DNA of 64,000 bases from Mycolicibacterium hassiacum DSM 44199 (GTDB taxonomy: Bacteria; Actinomycetota; Actinomycetes; Mycobacteriales; Mycobacteriaceae), in contig NZ_LR026975.1 of NCBI RefSeq assembly GCF_900603025.1, positions 1,178,001 through 1,242,000 on the forward strand. Direction: 5' to 3'. This document shows, piece by piece, positions 1 to 10,092 of this stretch. The position numbers and the translations under genes were made by a program. The notes under the pieces are model-generated. The model searched no databases, was not told the origin of the DNA, and worked only from the letters and a program-made list of their open reading frames with translations. Positions within the stretch are counted from its first letter, which is position 1. Each line of letters begins with the position of its first letter.

Positions 1-285
1 GCGCGGATGGAGGCCCGCGCTCACGCCGCCCGCACCGCCTACTACGACGCCGCCGCGCTGATGCTGGCGGGCAAGCCGTTCAAGAAGGCCGCCGCGATCG
101 CCAAGCTGGTGGCCAGCGAGGCGGCCATGGACAACGCCCGCGACGCGACCCAGATCTTCGGCGGATACGGCTTCATGAACGAGTACACCGTCGCCCGGCA
201 TTACCGGGACAGCAAGATTCTCGAGATCGGGGAGGGGACAACCGAGGTGCAGTTGATGTTGATCGCGCGGGAGGCCGGCCTGTGA
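1..285 (+). CDS. fadE19: Acyl-CoA dehydrogenase, C-terminal part (FadE19-like)
   Basis: Only the last 94 residues are in the window; the reading frame is open at base 1. The visible part is the C-terminal helical domain of a flavin acyl-CoA dehydrogenase, with QIFGGYGF and the late segment ILEIGEGTTEVQ typical of short/branched-chain enzymes. Known role of the family: FAD-dependent alpha,beta-desaturation of acyl-CoA in the cytosol. The stop TGA overlaps the GTG of the next gene (GTGA), so the genes are translationally coupled. Position next to MaoC, CitE-like and 2-oxoacid dehydrogenase genes matches the Rv2500c locus and points to branched-chain amino acid breakdown; the symbol rests on synteny. 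Confidence 0.85.
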   Translation, partial: ARMEARAHAARTAYYDAAALMLAGKPFKKAAAIAKLVASEAAMDNARDATQIFGGYGFMNEYTVARHYRDSKILEIGEGTTEVQLMLIAREAGL

Positions 286-782
286 CCGGGGCGGGCGAGC
301 AGAAGCGGGTCGTCGTTCAGCGCGGCCTGTGGTACGAGGAGTTCGAGACCGGGGTGATCTACCAGCACCGGCCCGGGCGCACCATCACCGAGGCCGACAA
401 CGTGCTGTTCACCACGCTGACCATGAACACCCAGGCGCTGCACCTCGACGCCGCGTTCTCCGACGCGTTGCCGCCGTTCCACCAGCGGCTGGTCAACTCG
501 ATGTTCACGCTGTCGACGCTGGTCGGCCTGTCGGTCGCGCAATTGACCCAGGGCACCATCGTGGCTAACCTCGGCTTCGGCGAGATCGCCTTCCCGAAGC
601 CGCTTTTCCACGGCGACACGCTCTACGCGGAGTCGGAGGTGCTCGACAAACGGGAGTCCAAGAGCCGGCCGGGCGAAGGGATCGTCACGTTCTCCCACAT
701 CGGGCGCAACCAGCACGGTGAGATCGTGGCGACCGCGACCCGCAAGACCCTGGTGCGCAAGCGTCCGGCGGAGGCGCAGTGA
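282..782 (+). CDS. MaoC-like (R)-enoyl-CoA hydratase family protein
   Basis: A 166-residue protein of hot-dog-fold length. The N-terminal GLWYEEFETG and the later FGEIAFPKPLFHGDTLY are typical of MaoC-like dehydratases; the family hydrates trans-2-enoyl-CoA. It corresponds to Rv2499c by order. The GTG start overlaps the stop of the acyl-CoA dehydrogenase, and the stop TGA overlaps the next gene, so it sits in the middle of a tightly coupled operon. A hydratase after a dehydrogenase is the expected next step in acyl-CoA oxidation, but the substrate is not visible from sequence. Confidence 0.85.
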   Translation: MTGAGEQKRVVVQRGLWYEEFETGVIYQHRPGRTITEADNVLFTTLTMNTQALHLDAAFSDALPPFHQRLVNSMFTLSTLVGLSVAQLTQGTIVANLGFGEIAFPKPLFHGDTLYAESEVLDKRESKSRPGEGIVTFSHIGRNQHGEIVATATRKTLVRKRPAEAQ

Positions 783-1609
783 TGGGCGAGTCGGCGCTGG
801 CACACGCGGGTCCGGGCTGGCTGTTCTGCCCGGCTGACCGGCCGGAGCGGTTCGCCAAGGCGGCCGCGGCGGCCGATGTGGTGATCCTCGACCTCGAGGA
901 CGGGGTGGCCGCCAAGGACCGCCCGGCCGCCCGTGAGGCGCTGATCGCCTCGCAGCTGGACCCGACCCGCACCGTGGTGCGGCTCAACCCGGCCGGCACC
1001 CCCGACCACCAGCTGGACCGCGAGGCGGTGGCCAAGACCCCCTACCGCAGCGTGATGCTGGCGAAGACCGAATCCGCCGATCAGGTCGCCGCGCTGGCGC
1101 CGCTGGAGGTGGTGGTACTCGTCGAAACGCCGCTGGGCGCCCTCAACGTCACCGAGACCGCGCGCGTCGACAACGCCGTCGCGGTGATGTGGGGTGCGGA
1201 GGACCTGTTCGCCGTCACCGGCGGCACCGCCAACCGCCGGCCGGACGGCAGCTACCGCGACGTCGCCCAGCACGTGCGCTCGCAGAGCCTGCTGGCCGCC
1301 AAGGCCTACGGCAGACTCGCCCTCGACTCGGTCTACCTGGACATCAAGGACCTCGACGGGCTGCGCGCCGAGGCCGATGACGCCGTCGCCGTCGGGTTCG
1401 ACGCCAAGGTGGCCATCCACCCGTCCCAGGTCGACGTCATCCGGGCCGCCTACGCCCCGACCCCGGAGCAGGTGGACTGGGCGCGCCGGGTACTGGACAC
1501 GGCCCGCAGCCAACGTGGGGTTTTCCAGTTCGAGGGCATAATGGTGGATGCCCCAGTGCTGCGGCGAGCCGAGCGCATCGTCCAGCTGGCGCCCCACCCC
1601 GGCGCATAG
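782..1609 (+). CDS. citE: CitE-like HpcH/HpaI-family CoA lyase
   Basis: About 275 residues of TIM-barrel aldolase/citrate lyase beta-like type. Visible family features are the N-terminal LFCPADRPERFAKA, the metal-site segment VVILDLEDGVA, VVVLVETPLGAL, and AIHPSQV near residue 220. Stand-alone CitE proteins of mycobacteria lack CitD/CitF partners and act on beta-hydroxyacyl or citramalyl-type CoA esters rather than citrate; the exact reaction here is not decided by sequence. The ATG at 782 overlaps the upstream TGA by one base; a GTG immediately before it (779) is an alternative start. It is the ortholog of Rv2498c by position. Confidence 0.85.
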   Translation: MGESALAHAGPGWLFCPADRPERFAKAAAAADVVILDLEDGVAAKDRPAAREALIASQLDPTRTVVRLNPAGTPDHQLDREAVAKTPYRSVMLAKTESADQVAALAPLEVVVLVETPLGALNVTETARVDNAVAVMWGAEDLFAVTGGTANRRPDGSYRDVAQHVRSQSLLAAKAYGRLALDSVYLDIKDLDGLRAEADDAVAVGFDAKVAIHPSQVDVIRAAYAPTPEQVDWARRVLDTARSQRGVFQFEGIMVDAPVLRRAERIVQLAPHPGA

Positions 1610-1709
1610 CTGGCAGCCTCCCACCCGAGGTCCGGGCCCGGTCGCCACCGCGCTGAGCACCTCAGTCGCCTGACGGCGCGACCCGCCGTCGGAGACCCAA
1701 GGAGGCGGT

Positions 1710-2840
1710 ATGGCAGGGTCCGTTCAGCGCACCCCGAAATCGGACACCGTGCCGGTCGACCCGGATGTCCCGGTTGTCGAGCTGGAGCCGATCCAGTTGC
1801 TCGCTCCCGACGGGACACCGACCGACGAGACCCGATACCGCCGCGATCTGCCGCCCGAGACCCTTGCCTGGCTCTACGAGCTGATGGTCGTCACGCGCGA
1901 CCTCGACGGCGAGTTCGTCAATCTGCAACGCCAGGGCGAGTTGGCGCTGTTCGCCTCGTGCCGCGGTCAGGAGGCCGCCCACATCGGCGCCGCCGCATGT
2001 CTGCGCAAGACCGACTGGCTGTTCCCGCAGTACCGGGAGCTCGGCGCGTTCCTGCTGCGCGGTCTGACGCCCGCTCAGATCGGCGCGCTGTGGCGCGGCC
2101 GTTGGCACGGCGGAACCGGATTCACCGACCGGTGTGTGGCCCCCATCGCCATCCCGATCGCCACCCAGGCGCTGCACGCCGTCGGCGCGGCGATGGCCGC
2201 CCAACGGTTGGGCGAGGACTCGGTGACCCTGGTCTACCTCGGTGACGGCGCCACCAGCGAGGGCGACTGCCACGAGGCGCTCAACTTCGCCGCCGTGTTC
2301 AACACGCCGACCATTTTCTTCGTCCAGAACAACCAGTGGGCGATCTCGGTCCCGGTCGAACGGCAGGCTGCCGGGCCGTCGCTGGCGCACCGCGCCATCG
2401 GCTACGGCATGCCCGGGGTGCGGGTGGACGGCAACGATGTGCTGGCCTGCTATGCGGTGACCGCCGAGGCCGCACGACGCGCCCGCGCCGGCGGCGGACC
2501 CACGCTGATCGAGGCGGTCACCTACCGGATGGGTCCGCACACCACCTCCGATGATCCCACCCGCTACCGCTCCGACGCCGAGGTCGCCGAATGGGCCGCC
2601 CGCGACCCCATCGAGCGCTACCGCACCTACCTGAGATCCGTCGGGATCCTGGATGACCGGCTCGCGGCACGGGTCGCCGCCCGTTCCCAACGCCTGCGCA
2701 CCGAACTGCGCGAATCCGTCCTGGAGTCAGACGATTTCGATATCGCCGACGTCTTCGACACGGTCTACCACGACCCCACCCCCGACCTCCTGGCCCAGCG
2801 CGAACAACTCCTGGCGGAGACGGCGAAGGAGGCGAAATGA
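1710..2840 (+). CDS. bkdA: 2-oxoacid (branched-chain) dehydrogenase E1 alpha subunit
   Basis: 376 residues, normal for E1 alpha. The thiamine diphosphate motif begins GDGATSEGD at about residue 178 and ends in the NN pair near residue 207. RYRSDAEV and the C-terminal helices are typical. With E1 beta and E2 it decarboxylates 2-oxo acids in the cytosol; synteny with Rv2497c favours branched-chain substrates. AAGGAGG lies 7 bases upstream of the ATG. A gap of 100 bases separates it from the CitE-like gene, so it may have its own promoter. Its stop overlaps the ATG of E1 beta (ATGA). Confidence 0.93.
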   Translation: MAGSVQRTPKSDTVPVDPDVPVVELEPIQLLAPDGTPTDETRYRRDLPPETLAWLYELMVVTRDLDGEFVNLQRQGELALFASCRGQEAAHIGAAACLRKTDWLFPQYRELGAFLLRGLTPAQIGALWRGRWHGGTGFTDRCVAPIAIPIATQALHAVGAAMAAQRLGEDSVTLVYLGDGATSEGDCHEALNFAAVFNTPTIFFVQNNQWAISVPVERQAAGPSLAHRAIGYGMPGVRVDGNDVLACYAVTAEAARRARAGGGPTLIEAVTYRMGPHTTSDDPTRYRSDAEVAEWAARDPIERYRTYLRSVGILDDRLAARVAARSQRLRTELRESVLESDDFDIADVFDTVYHDPTPDLLAQREQLLAETAKEAK

Positions 2841-3943
2841 CCCAGATCATCGAGCGACCGACGCTGAACGGGGACGACGCTTCCGAGCCGGTCGGCACCC
2901 CACTGGCCACCGTGCCCGGGCAGCCGGCAGCGCCGGACGGGGCGGTGCGGCGACCCGGCGCCATCGGGACACCGACCATGGTGCAGGCGATCAACCGGGC
3001 GCTGCACGACGCGATGGCGGCAGATGACCGGGTGCACGTCTTCGGCGAGGATGTCGGCACGCTCGGCGGCGTGTTCCGGGTCACCGAGGGGTTGGCCGAG
3101 AAATTCGGTCGGACAAGGTGTTTCGATACCCCTCTGGCCGAGTCGGCGATCATCGGCGTCGCGGTCGGGATGGCGCTGCGCGGGCTGGTGCCGGTGCCGG
3201 AGATCCAGTTCGACGGGTTCGCCGCCCCCGCATTCGACCAGATCGTCAGCCACCTGGCCAAGTATCGGATGCGCACCCGTGGCGATGTCGACATGCCGGT
3301 CACCGTGCGGATTCCGTCGTTCGGCGGAATCGGTGCGGTGGAACACCATTCGGAATCGACCGAGACGTACTGGCTGCACACCGCGGGACTGAAGGTGGTG
3401 ACACCGGCCACCCCGTCGGATGCGTATTGGCTGCTGCGCCAGGCGATCACCAGTCTCGACCCGGTCATCTACCTGGAACCCAAACGCCGGTACTGGACCC
3501 GCGGCCCGGTCGACACCAGCCGTCCGGAACTGCCGATGGGGCGGGCCGCGATCCGGCGCCCCGGGGAGGACGTGACGGTGCTGACCTACGGTCCCCTGGT
3601 CGCCACCGCGCTCAACGCCGCCGACCTGGCCGCCGAACGGCACGGATGGCGGCTGGAGGTGGTCGATCTGCGGTCGCTGAATCCGCTGGACTTCGACACC
3701 ATCGCCGCGTCGGTGCGCCGGACCGGGCGCGCGGTGGTCATGCACGAGGGGCCCCGCACCCTGGGGTTCGGCGCCGAGCTTGCCGCCCGGCTGCAGGAGG
3801 AGCTGTTCTACGACCTGGAGGCGCCGGTGCTGCGTGCCACGGGATTCGACACCCCCTACCCGCCGGCGCGGTTGGAGAGGTTGTGGCTGCCGGGCGTCGA
3901 CCGACTGCTCGACTGCGTCGAACGGGCGATGGAGCAGCCGTGA
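2837..3943 (+). CDS. bkdB: 2-oxoacid (branched-chain) dehydrogenase E1 beta subunit
   Basis: 368 residues with the transketolase-like pyrimidine domain ([13 protein letters not shown] near residue 70, [12 protein letters not shown] near 95) and a C-terminal transketolase domain ending in the conserved arrangement TGFDTPYPP. The first 40 residues are a variable, Pro-rich extension. It pairs with E1 alpha to form the alpha2beta2 decarboxylase. Start and stop both overlap neighbours (ATGA with E1 alpha, GTGA with E2), which couples the three subunits for stoichiometric synthesis. Confidence 0.93.
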   Translation: MTQIIERPTLNGDDASEPVGTPLATVPGQPAAPDGAVRRPGAIGTPTMVQAINRALHDAMAADDRVHVFGEDVGTLGGVFRVTEGLAEKFGRTRCFDTPLAESAIIGVAVGMALRGLVPVPEIQFDGFAAPAFDQIVSHLAKYRMRTRGDVDMPVTVRIPSFGGIGAVEHHSESTETYWLHTAGLKVVTPATPSDAYWLLRQAITSLDPVIYLEPKRRYWTRGPVDTSRPELPMGRAAIRRPGEDVTVLTYGPLVATALNAADLAAERHGWRLEVVDLRSLNPLDFDTIAASVRRTGRAVVMHEGPRTLGFGAELAARLQEELFYDLEAPVLRATGFDTPYPPARLERLWLPGVDRLLDCVERAMEQP

Positions 3944-5163
3944 CCGAGCGTGACTTCCTGGTGCCCGACCTCGGTGAGGGGCTGCAGGAGGCGACGATCA
4001 CCGAGTGGCTGGTCGCCGTCGGCGACACGGTCGCGCTCAACCAGCCGCTGTGCACTGTCGAGACCAACAAGGCGCAGGTGGAGATCCCCAGCCCGTACGC
4101 GGGAACGGTGGTGGCGCTGGGCGGTGCCGAGGGGCAGACGCTGCAGGTCGGTTCCCTGTTGGTGCGCATCGCCACCGACACCGACGCGGCCCCGGCCGCG
4201 ACCGGCCCGCCGGATGGGGCCGCGGAACCCCGGCCGGATCGGGCCCCGCGGCCCGACGCGCAGCGGCGCCCGGTGCTGGTCGGGTACGGCGCCGCCGACG
4301 ACCTCGACGTCAGCCGCCGCGGACCGGACCGCCCGCCGCGGCCCAGGGCCAAACCGAAGGTGCGCAGGCTGGCCGCCGAACTCGACGTGGATCTGCACAC
4401 GGTGCCCGGGACCGGGCCGGGCGGGGTGATCACCGGAGACGACGTGCTCGCCGCCGCGGGCCGGCCGGTGCCGGCGGACGACACCGTGCCGGTCAGCGGT
4501 GTGCAGGCAGTGATGGCGCAGCGGATGACGCTGTCGCGCAGCAGGATTCCCGATGCCCATGCCAGCGTGCAGGTGGACTGCACGGCGCTGCTGCGGCTGC
4601 GGGACCGCATCGGCGGGACCGTGCCGGTCACGCCGTTCGTGCTGACCCTGCGGCTGTTGACGCTCGCGCTGCGCCGCCACCCGAACCTCAACGCCACCTG
4701 GGTGGACACCAGCGAGGGACCGCAGATCCACCGGCACCGCACGGTGCATCTCGGATTCGGGGTGGCCACCGACCGCGGGCTGCTGGTGCCGGTGGTCACC
4801 GATGCGCACGCCCGCACCACCCGCGAGCTGGCCGAACGGGTCGCCGAACTGATCCGCTGTGCGCGGGCCGGCACCCTCAAACCGACCGAACTGCAGGGCT
4901 CGACGTTCACGGTGTCGAACTTCGGGGCGCTGGGCCTCGACGACGGGGTACCGGTGATCAACTATCCGGAGGCCGCGATCCTCGGCATGGGTTCGATCAA
5001 AGAGCGCCCGGTGGTCGTCGACGGCGCCGTGGTCGCTCGCCCGACCATGTCGCTGACCTGTGTGTTCGACCATCGTGTCGTCGACGGTGCGCAGGCGGCC
5101 GCGTTCCTGTGCGAGTTGCGCGATCTCATCGAGGCGCCGGAGACCGCGCTGCTGGATCTGTGA
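3940..5163 (+). CDS. bkdC: Dihydrolipoamide acyltransferase E2 component
   Basis: 407 residues starting at the GTG that overlaps the E1 beta stop. Domain order: one lipoyl domain (DLGEGLQEA; lipoyl-lysine in ETNKAQVE, about K44), a Pro/Arg-rich linker, a peripheral subunit-binding domain from about residue 138 ([14 protein letters not shown]), and the catalytic domain ending with HRVVDGA at about residue 378, the HxxxDG active site. It transfers the acyl group to CoA and forms the complex core. An E3 gene is not adjacent; mycobacterial complexes share lpd encoded elsewhere. Confidence 0.93.
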   Translation: MTERDFLVPDLGEGLQEATITEWLVAVGDTVALNQPLCTVETNKAQVEIPSPYAGTVVALGGAEGQTLQVGSLLVRIATDTDAAPAATGPPDGAAEPRPDRAPRPDAQRRPVLVGYGAADDLDVSRRGPDRPPRPRAKPKVRRLAAELDVDLHTVPGTGPGGVITGDDVLAAAGRPVPADDTVPVSGVQAVMAQRMTLSRSRIPDAHASVQVDCTALLRLRDRIGGTVPVTPFVLTLRLLTLALRRHPNLNATWVDTSEGPQIHRHRTVHLGFGVATDRGLLVPVVTDAHARTTRELAERVAELIRCARAGTLKPTELQGSTFTVSNFGALGLDDGVPVINYPEAAILGMGSIKERPVVVDGAVVARPTMSLTCVFDHRVVDGAQAAAFLCELRDLIEAPETALLDL

Positions 5164-5179
5164 GCTGCTCGCGGCTGGC

Positions 5180-5932
5180 TCAGCGGCGTTTCGCGGCAGC
5201 CAGCCGGGCGGCGAACTCCGGCGATTCGATCGAGCGGGCCTGCGGACCCAACTCGGTCTCCACCGCGAGGCGGTGCTGGTCGGTGTCGATCACGCCCGGG
5301 TTCGCCGTCGCCCGCATCGAGGCCTTGGTGGCGACGACGACCTCACGCGGAGCCGATGCGGGCCCGGCCGCCAGCTCCAGCGCCGCCGCCACCGGGTCCT
5401 CGGCGATCTCGAGCGCCAGCCCGTAGCGGACCGCCGCCTCGGCGTCGAACGACTTGCCGAACAACAGCGCCGCCCGGGCGACCTGAACGCCGACCGCACG
5501 GTGCAGCATCCAGGTCGCACCGCCACCGGGATGGATCCCCAGCTGCTGGAACCGCGGATCGAACAACGCCCGGGGTCCGGCGATGCGCACATCGGCGGCC
5601 AGCGCCAGGTTCAGGCCCGCACCGACCGCCGGACCGTTGACCGCCGCGATCGTCGGCAGCGTGCAGTTGGCGACGGCGAGGAAGCCGTTGTAGATGGCCC
5701 GCAACCCGTCCTCGGTGGCCGCACCCAGTGCGCTCAGATCCGCGCCGGCGCAGAAGGCTCTGCCCGCACCGGTGACCACGATCGCGTGCACACCGGGATC
5801 GGCCTGCGCGGATTCGACGGCGGACCGCAGCGCCGCCGACATCGCCGCGGTGACGGCGTTGCGGCGGTCGGGATCGTTGACGGTGATGACAGCGACGCGG
5901 TCCTCGACGCGGACCAGTACCGGTTCAGCCAC
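5180..5932 (-). CDS. echA14: Enoyl-CoA hydratase/isomerase family protein
   Basis: 250 residues of the crotonase family, convergent with bkdC with 16 bases between stops. Visible features: [13 protein letters not shown], the oxyanion-hole segment [10 protein letters not shown] near residue 60, and [21 protein letters not shown] near residue 100. Known role: hydration or isomerisation of enoyl-CoA. The position matches echA14 (Rv2486) relative to the bkd and pls genes, although several genes present between them in M. tuberculosis are absent here. Substrate specificity cannot be read from the sequence. Confidence 0.88.
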   Translation of the reverse strand: MAEPVLVRVEDRVAVITVNDPDRRNAVTAAMSAALRSAVESAQADPGVHAIVVTGAGRAFCAGADLSALGAATEDGLRAIYNGFLAVANCTLPTIAAVNGPAVGAGLNLALAADVRIAGPRALFDPRFQQLGIHPGGGATWMLHRAVGVQVARAALLFGKSFDAEAAVRYGLALEIAEDPVAAALELAAGPASAPREVVVATKASMRATANPGVIDTDQHRLAVETELGPQARSIESPEFAARLAAAKRR

Positions 5933-5982
5933 GCGCTCAGCGTAGCGACCCGCCGGTCGGCGCCGGTGCGGGCTCGATCTCG

Positions 5983-6010
5983 AGCACCCCGGTCAGAGCA
6001 CCCCGGTCAG
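5983..6010. repeat. Tandem duplication of a 14-bp unit
   Basis: AGCACCCCGGTCAG occurs twice head to tail. The second copy runs into the stop codon of the minus-strand secreted protein gene. Looks like a simple slippage duplication in the gap between two minus-strand genes. Confidence 0.7.
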
Positions 6011-6378
6011 GGCGTGATCGTGAACGTGACGTTGTGCAGCGCAACCGCCACGTCGGTGGGCAGCACATCGACGAAGGTGGGCACGTCGCGGATCGCCGCT
6101 CCGGAAGCGATCACGTTGCCGGGAAACCCGGGCCCGCAAGGAAGGTCACGGCACCGGTACCAGGAACCGGGGGCGCTCTGATACGGCGGCATGCTCGGGG
6201 CCTGATCGACGCGGTAGCGCCCCGGGGGCAGGTAGGCCGTCGCCCAGCCGTCACGCGGATTGGTGGTCACTCCGAAGACGCCGTTGCTGCCGTAGCTCGG
6301 CGGGCTCGCCGCAGCCGGCCCGACCGCCGACAGGGTCAACAGCGCGCCGGCCGCGATGCCGGCCATCCGGGCATACAC
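6007..6378 (-). CDS. Small exported protein of unknown function
   Basis: 123 residues from a GTG start (an in-frame ATG four codons later is an alternative). The first 25 residues form a Sec signal peptide: a short charged start, the hydrophobic stretch AGIAAGALLTLSAVG and an A-x-A type cleavage site at PAAAS. The mature part is about 98 residues, rich in Pro/Gly, with two close cysteines in WYRCRDLPC that could form a disulfide. I recognise no domain. It would act in the periplasm or outside the cell. Confidence 0.7.
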   Translation of the reverse strand: MYARMAGIAAGALLTLSAVGPAAASPPSYGSNGVFGVTTNPRDGWATAYLPPGRYRVDQAPSMPPYQSAPGSWYRCRDLPCGPGFPGNVIASGAAIRDVPTFVDVLPTDVAVALHNVTFTITP

Positions 6379-6496
6379 GCGGTGGAGTCTAGTCAGCCGA
6401 CCGCCGGTCCACCGCCGCTACGCGCTGGGCGGCACCGCCCCTGCTGCGGGCAAAAGCCGCCGCCGGCCGGACGGTGTGTGGGATCGCCGGCCACAG

Positions 6497-6569
6497 CGCC
6501 CCCGGCAGGACTCGAACCTGCGACCAACCGCTTAGAAGGCGGCTGCTCTATCCGCTGAGCTACGGAGGC
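6497..6569 (-). tRNA. tRNA-Arg (anticodon TCT)
   Basis: A 73-nt cloverleaf on the minus strand. The acceptor stem GCCTCCG pairs with CGGGGGC, the D arm is GCTC/GAGC, the anticodon loop CTTCTAA gives TCT, and the T arm loop is TTCGAGT. CCA is not encoded. Confidence 0.95.
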
Positions 6570-6772
6570 AGCGCTGTCAACCCTAACGACCGGGTGGAGG
6601 CGATGTGCTCCCGGTGGCAGCAACCGCGTGTCGGCGCCGGCCGGTGGCGGCCGCGGTGGTATGACCGGCCGCGGTGGCCACCGCCGCGAACGGCACCACC
6701 AAAGGCGTGTCGGGGCGCCGGCCGGCGGGCTAGCGTGGTCGGTACACCACGAAGGGAGGGGAAGCGACGAGC

Positions 6773-8251
6773 ATGAACGACGCGGCGGGGCTCGATGCGG
6801 CAGGCCTTCCGGAAGAACTGAGCCCGTTCGACCAGATCCTGCACCGCGGCGAGGCCAATCCACGCACCCGCTCGGGCATCATGACGGTCGAGATCCTCGA
6901 CACCGCACCCGATTGGGAACGGCTGCGCACCCGCTTCGAGTACGCCTCCCGCAAAGTCCTGCGGCTGCGCCAGAAGGTGGTCATTCCGACGCTGCCCACG
7001 GTCGCACCGCGCTGGGTCGTCGATCCGGACTTCAACCTCGACTACCACCTGCGCCGCGTCCGGGTGGCCGAGCCCGGAACCATGCGCCAGGTGATGGACA
7101 TGGCCGACGTGGCCGCCCAGTCGCCGCTGGACATCTCCCGTCCGCTGTGGACGGCGACGCTGATCGAGGGTCTCGAGGACGGCCGCGCCGCGCTGATGCT
7201 GCACTTCAGCCACGCCGTCACCGACGGCGTCGGGGCGGTGGAGATGTTCGCCAACATCTACGACCTGGAGCGCGACCCGCCGCCCGAACCACCCCCGCCG
7301 CTGCCGATCCCCCAGGACCTGTCGCCCAACGACCTGATGCGCCAGGGCCTCACCCGGCTGCCGGGCACGGTGTTCGGGCGGCTGCGCGGCACCCTCGCCG
7401 GTGCCGCGCACGTGGCCGGCGAGGTGATCCGCGATCCGGTGTCGCGGTTGAGCAGCGCGGTCAACTACGCGGTGTCGGGAGCCCGGGTGCTCGGGCCCGC
7501 CGCCGACCCGTCTCCGGTGCTGCGCCGGCGCAGCCTGGCCTCCCGCACCGAGGCCATCGACATCGAGTTCGGCGCGCTGCACCGCGCCGCCAAGGCCGCC
7601 GGCGGCTCGATCAACGACGCCTACCTCGCCGGCCTGTGCGGGGCGCTGCGGCTCTACCACGAGGCGATGGGTGTACCGATCGACGCGCTGCCGATGGCGG
7701 TGCCGGTCAGCCTGCGCTCCGACGCCGACCCGGCCGGCGGAAACCGGTTCGTCGGGGTCAATCTCGCGGCCCCGATCGGGTTGTCCGATCCCGCCGTGCG
7801 TATCCGCAACGTGCGGTCGCAGATGACCAGCAAGCGAGAGGAACGCGCGATCGACATGGTCGGCGCCATCGCGCCGGTGGCCAGCCTGCTGCCGGACTCG
7901 GTGCTCGAGTCGCTGGCCGGATCGGTCGTCAACGCCGACGTGCAGGCCAGCAATGTGCCCGTCTATGCCGGTGAGACCTTCATCGCCGGCGCGAAGATCC
8001 TGCGGCAGTACGGGATCGGGCCGCTGCCGGGTGTGGCGATGATGGTTGTTCTCATCTCCCGAGGCGGCTACTGCACGGTCACCACCCGCTACGACCGCGC
8101 CTCGATCCGCGACCCGGAGCTGTGGGCGCGGTGTCTGCTCGCCGGTTACGACGAGGTGCTCGCCCTGGGCGGGGAGGGCAGGGCCGAGCCGGCGACCTTC
8201 GCCGCTGAGGAGCCCCAACCGACGTCCCCGAATGGGAGTGCCCAGCAATGA
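6773..8251 (+). CDS. WS/DGAT-family diacylglycerol acyltransferase-like protein
   Basis: 492 residues, the usual length for mycobacterial Tgs/WS-DGAT proteins. The condensation-type active site reads [12 protein letters not shown] near residue 145. The second conserved motif is [14 protein letters not shown] near residue 281. The family normally shows HHxxxDG; here the first His is Ser while the catalytic second His and Asp-Gly remain. Known role: acyl transfer from acyl-CoA to glycerolipid or alcohol acceptors. It starts at ATG behind GAAGGGAGGGGA and its stop overlaps the plsC start (ATGA). It is the ortholog of Rv2484c by order and forms an operon with two glycerophosphate acyltransferases. 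Confidence 0.88.
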   Translation: MNDAAGLDAAGLPEELSPFDQILHRGEANPRTRSGIMTVEILDTAPDWERLRTRFEYASRKVLRLRQKVVIPTLPTVAPRWVVDPDFNLDYHLRRVRVAEPGTMRQVMDMADVAAQSPLDISRPLWTATLIEGLEDGRAALMLHFSHAVTDGVGAVEMFANIYDLERDPPPEPPPPLPIPQDLSPNDLMRQGLTRLPGTVFGRLRGTLAGAAHVAGEVIRDPVSRLSSAVNYAVSGARVLGPAADPSPVLRRRSLASRTEAIDIEFGALHRAAKAAGGSINDAYLAGLCGALRLYHEAMGVPIDALPMAVPVSLRSDADPAGGNRFVGVNLAAPIGLSDPAVRIRNVRSQMTSKREERAIDMVGAIAPVASLLPDSVLESLAGSVVNADVQASNVPVYAGETFIAGAKILRQYGIGPLPGVAMMVVLISRGGYCTVTTRYDRASIRDPELWARCLLAGYDEVLALGGEGRAEPATFAAEEPQPTSPNGSAQQ

Positions 8252-10092
8252 CTTCGGGCTCGAACGCAAACGGCGAGGCGTCGCGGCGGGTGCTGCGGCT
8301 GCCGGGTTCGGTGGCCGAGATCGAGGCGAGCCCGGCCGGTCCGGAGGTCGGGGCGTTCTTCGACCTGGACGGCACCCTGGTGGCCGGTTTCACCGGGGTG
8401 GTGATGACCCAGGACCGGCTGCGCCGCCGTCAGATGTCGGTCGGCGAGTTCATCGGCATGGTGCAGGCCGGGTTGAACCACCAGCTCGGGCGTGCCGAGT
8501 TCGAGGACCTCATCGGCAAGGGTGCGCGCATGCTGCGCGGCAGCTCGCTCGCCGACATCGACGAGCTCGCCGAACGGTTGTTCATGCAGAAGATCGTGTC
8601 GCGGATCTACCCCGAGATGCGCGACATCGTGCGCGCGCACATGGCGCGGGGCCACACCGTGGTGCTCAGCTCGTCGGCATTGACCGTGCAGGTCGAGCCG
8701 GTCGCGCGGTATCTGGGCATCGAGAACGTGCTGAGCAACAAGTTCGTCGTCGACGAGAACGGTCTGCTCACCGGCGAGGTGCAGCATCCGATCATCTGGG
8801 GCCCCGGAAAGGCCCGTGCGGTGCAGGAGTTCGCCGCCGAACACGGCGTCGACCTGTCCAAGAGCTATTTCTACGCCGACGGCGACGAGGACGTCGCGCT
8901 GATGTATCTGGTCGGCAATCCCCGGCCCACCAACCCGGGCGGCAAACTGGCCGCGGTGGCCGCCAAACGCGGATGGCCGGTGCTGAGGTTCACCAGTCGC
9001 AGCGGCAACAGTCCGATGGCGCATCTGCGCACCGCGGCCGGGGTGGCGACCATGGCGCCGGTCGCTGCCGGCGCGCTGGGCATCGGGCTGGTGACCCGCA
9101 ACAAGCGCGCCGGGGTCAACTTCTTCACCTCGGTGTTCGGCCGCACCCTGCTCAACACGCTGGGAATCAGGATCAACGTCCTGGGCAGGAAGAACCTGAC
9201 CAAGAAGCGGCCCGCGGTGTTCATCTTCAACCACCGCAATCAGGCCGATCCGATCATCGCCGGGCGGCTGGTCGAAACCAACTTCACCTCGGTCGGCAAG
9301 AAGGAACTCGAAAAAGACCCGCTCATCGGCACTCTCGGCAAGGTGCTGGACGCGGCGTTCATCGACCGCGACAACACCGAGAAGGCGGTGGAGGAGCTGA
9401 AGAAGGTCGAGGAACTCGCCCGCAAAGGGCTGTCGATCCTCATCGCCCCGGAGGGCACCCGGCTCGACACCACCGAGGTGGGCCCGTTCAAGAAGGGCCC
9501 GTTCCGGATCGCGATGTCGGCCGGAATCCCGGTGGTACCCATCGTCATCCGCAACGCAGAGGTGATCGCCGCGCGCGACTCGACGGTGTTCAACCCGGGG
9601 ACGGTCGATGTGGCGGTCTACCCGCCGATCTCGGTCGCGGACTGGACGCACGACGATCTGTCGGAGCGCATCGCCGAGGTGCGTCAGCTCTATCTCGACA
9701 CGCTCAAGAACTGGCCGGCCGACGAACGGGAGCTCGACGAGCTGTTCGCCCGCAACATCGGGGCCGCGGCGGCCGGAAAGTCCCGCGGGAAACTCGGCGC
9801 GAAGCCGGCGAAGGCGCCCGGCGGGAGGTCGGCGACCGGGAAAGCCCCCGCGCGGAAGGCTGCCGCCAGGAAGACATCGGCCGGAAAGGATTCGGGCAGG
9901 ACCCGGTCGTCGTCCGAGAGAGACACGGCGTCCACGAAGGGCTCCGGCACGAAGGGCACCCGCACGAAGGGCACCGGCACAAAGGGCACCGGGCCGGCCG
10001 GCGCGCAGACCCCGGACGCCGCGACGACGGCCCCGGCCGCGGTCGACCCGGACACCACGACGAACACCACAGCGGCGGAAGGGCGGTCATGA
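8248..10092 (+). CDS. plsC: HAD phosphatase / 1-acylglycerol-3-phosphate acyltransferase fusion (PlsC-like)
   Basis: 614 residues with two enzymes in one chain. The N-terminal half is a HAD-IB hydrolase (nucleophile motif FFDLDGTL near residue 40, later [10 protein letters not shown]). The second half is an acyltransferase with NHRNQADP near residue 328 (HX4D) and EGTRLDT near 402. The last ~110 residues are a Lys/Ala/Thr tail ending in [14 protein letters not shown] repeats, likely disordered and very basic. The acyltransferase part makes phosphatidate at the membrane; the HAD substrate is unknown. Both ends overlap neighbours (ATGA), consistent with the Rv2484c-Rv2482c operon. Confidence 0.92.
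   Translation: MTSGSNANGEASRRVLRLPGSVAEIEASPAGPEVGAFFDLDGTLVAGFTGVVMTQDRLRRRQMSVGEFIGMVQAGLNHQLGRAEFEDLIGKGARMLRGSSLADIDELAERLFMQKIVSRIYPEMRDIVRAHMARGHTVVLSSSALTVQVEPVARYLGIENVLSNKFVVDENGLLTGEVQHPIIWGPGKARAVQEFAAEHGVDLSKSYFYADGDEDVALMYLVGNPRPTNPGGKLAAVAAKRGWPVLRFTSRSGNSPMAHLRTAAGVATMAPVAAGALGIGLVTRNKRAGVNFFTSVFGRTLLNTLGIRINVLGRKNLTKKRPAVFIFNHRNQADPIIAGRLVETNFTSVGKKELEKDPLIGTLGKVLDAAFIDRDNTEKAVEELKKVEELARKGLSILIAPEGTRLDTTEVGPFKKGPFRIAMSAGIPVVPIVIRNAEVIAARDSTVFNPGTVDVAVYPPISVADWTHDDLSERIAEVRQLYLDTLKNWPADERELDELFARNIGAAAAGKSRGKLGAKPAKAPGGRSATGKAPARKAAARKTSAGKDSGRTRSSSERDTASTKGSGTKGTRTKGTGTKGTGPAGAQTPDAATTAPAAVDPDTTTNTTAAEGRS

Noticed and set aside
3118..5163. Long frame starting inside E1 beta and running through E2
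   Set aside because: The first 274 codons are an out-of-frame reading of E1 beta; the true E2 start is the GTG at 3940.
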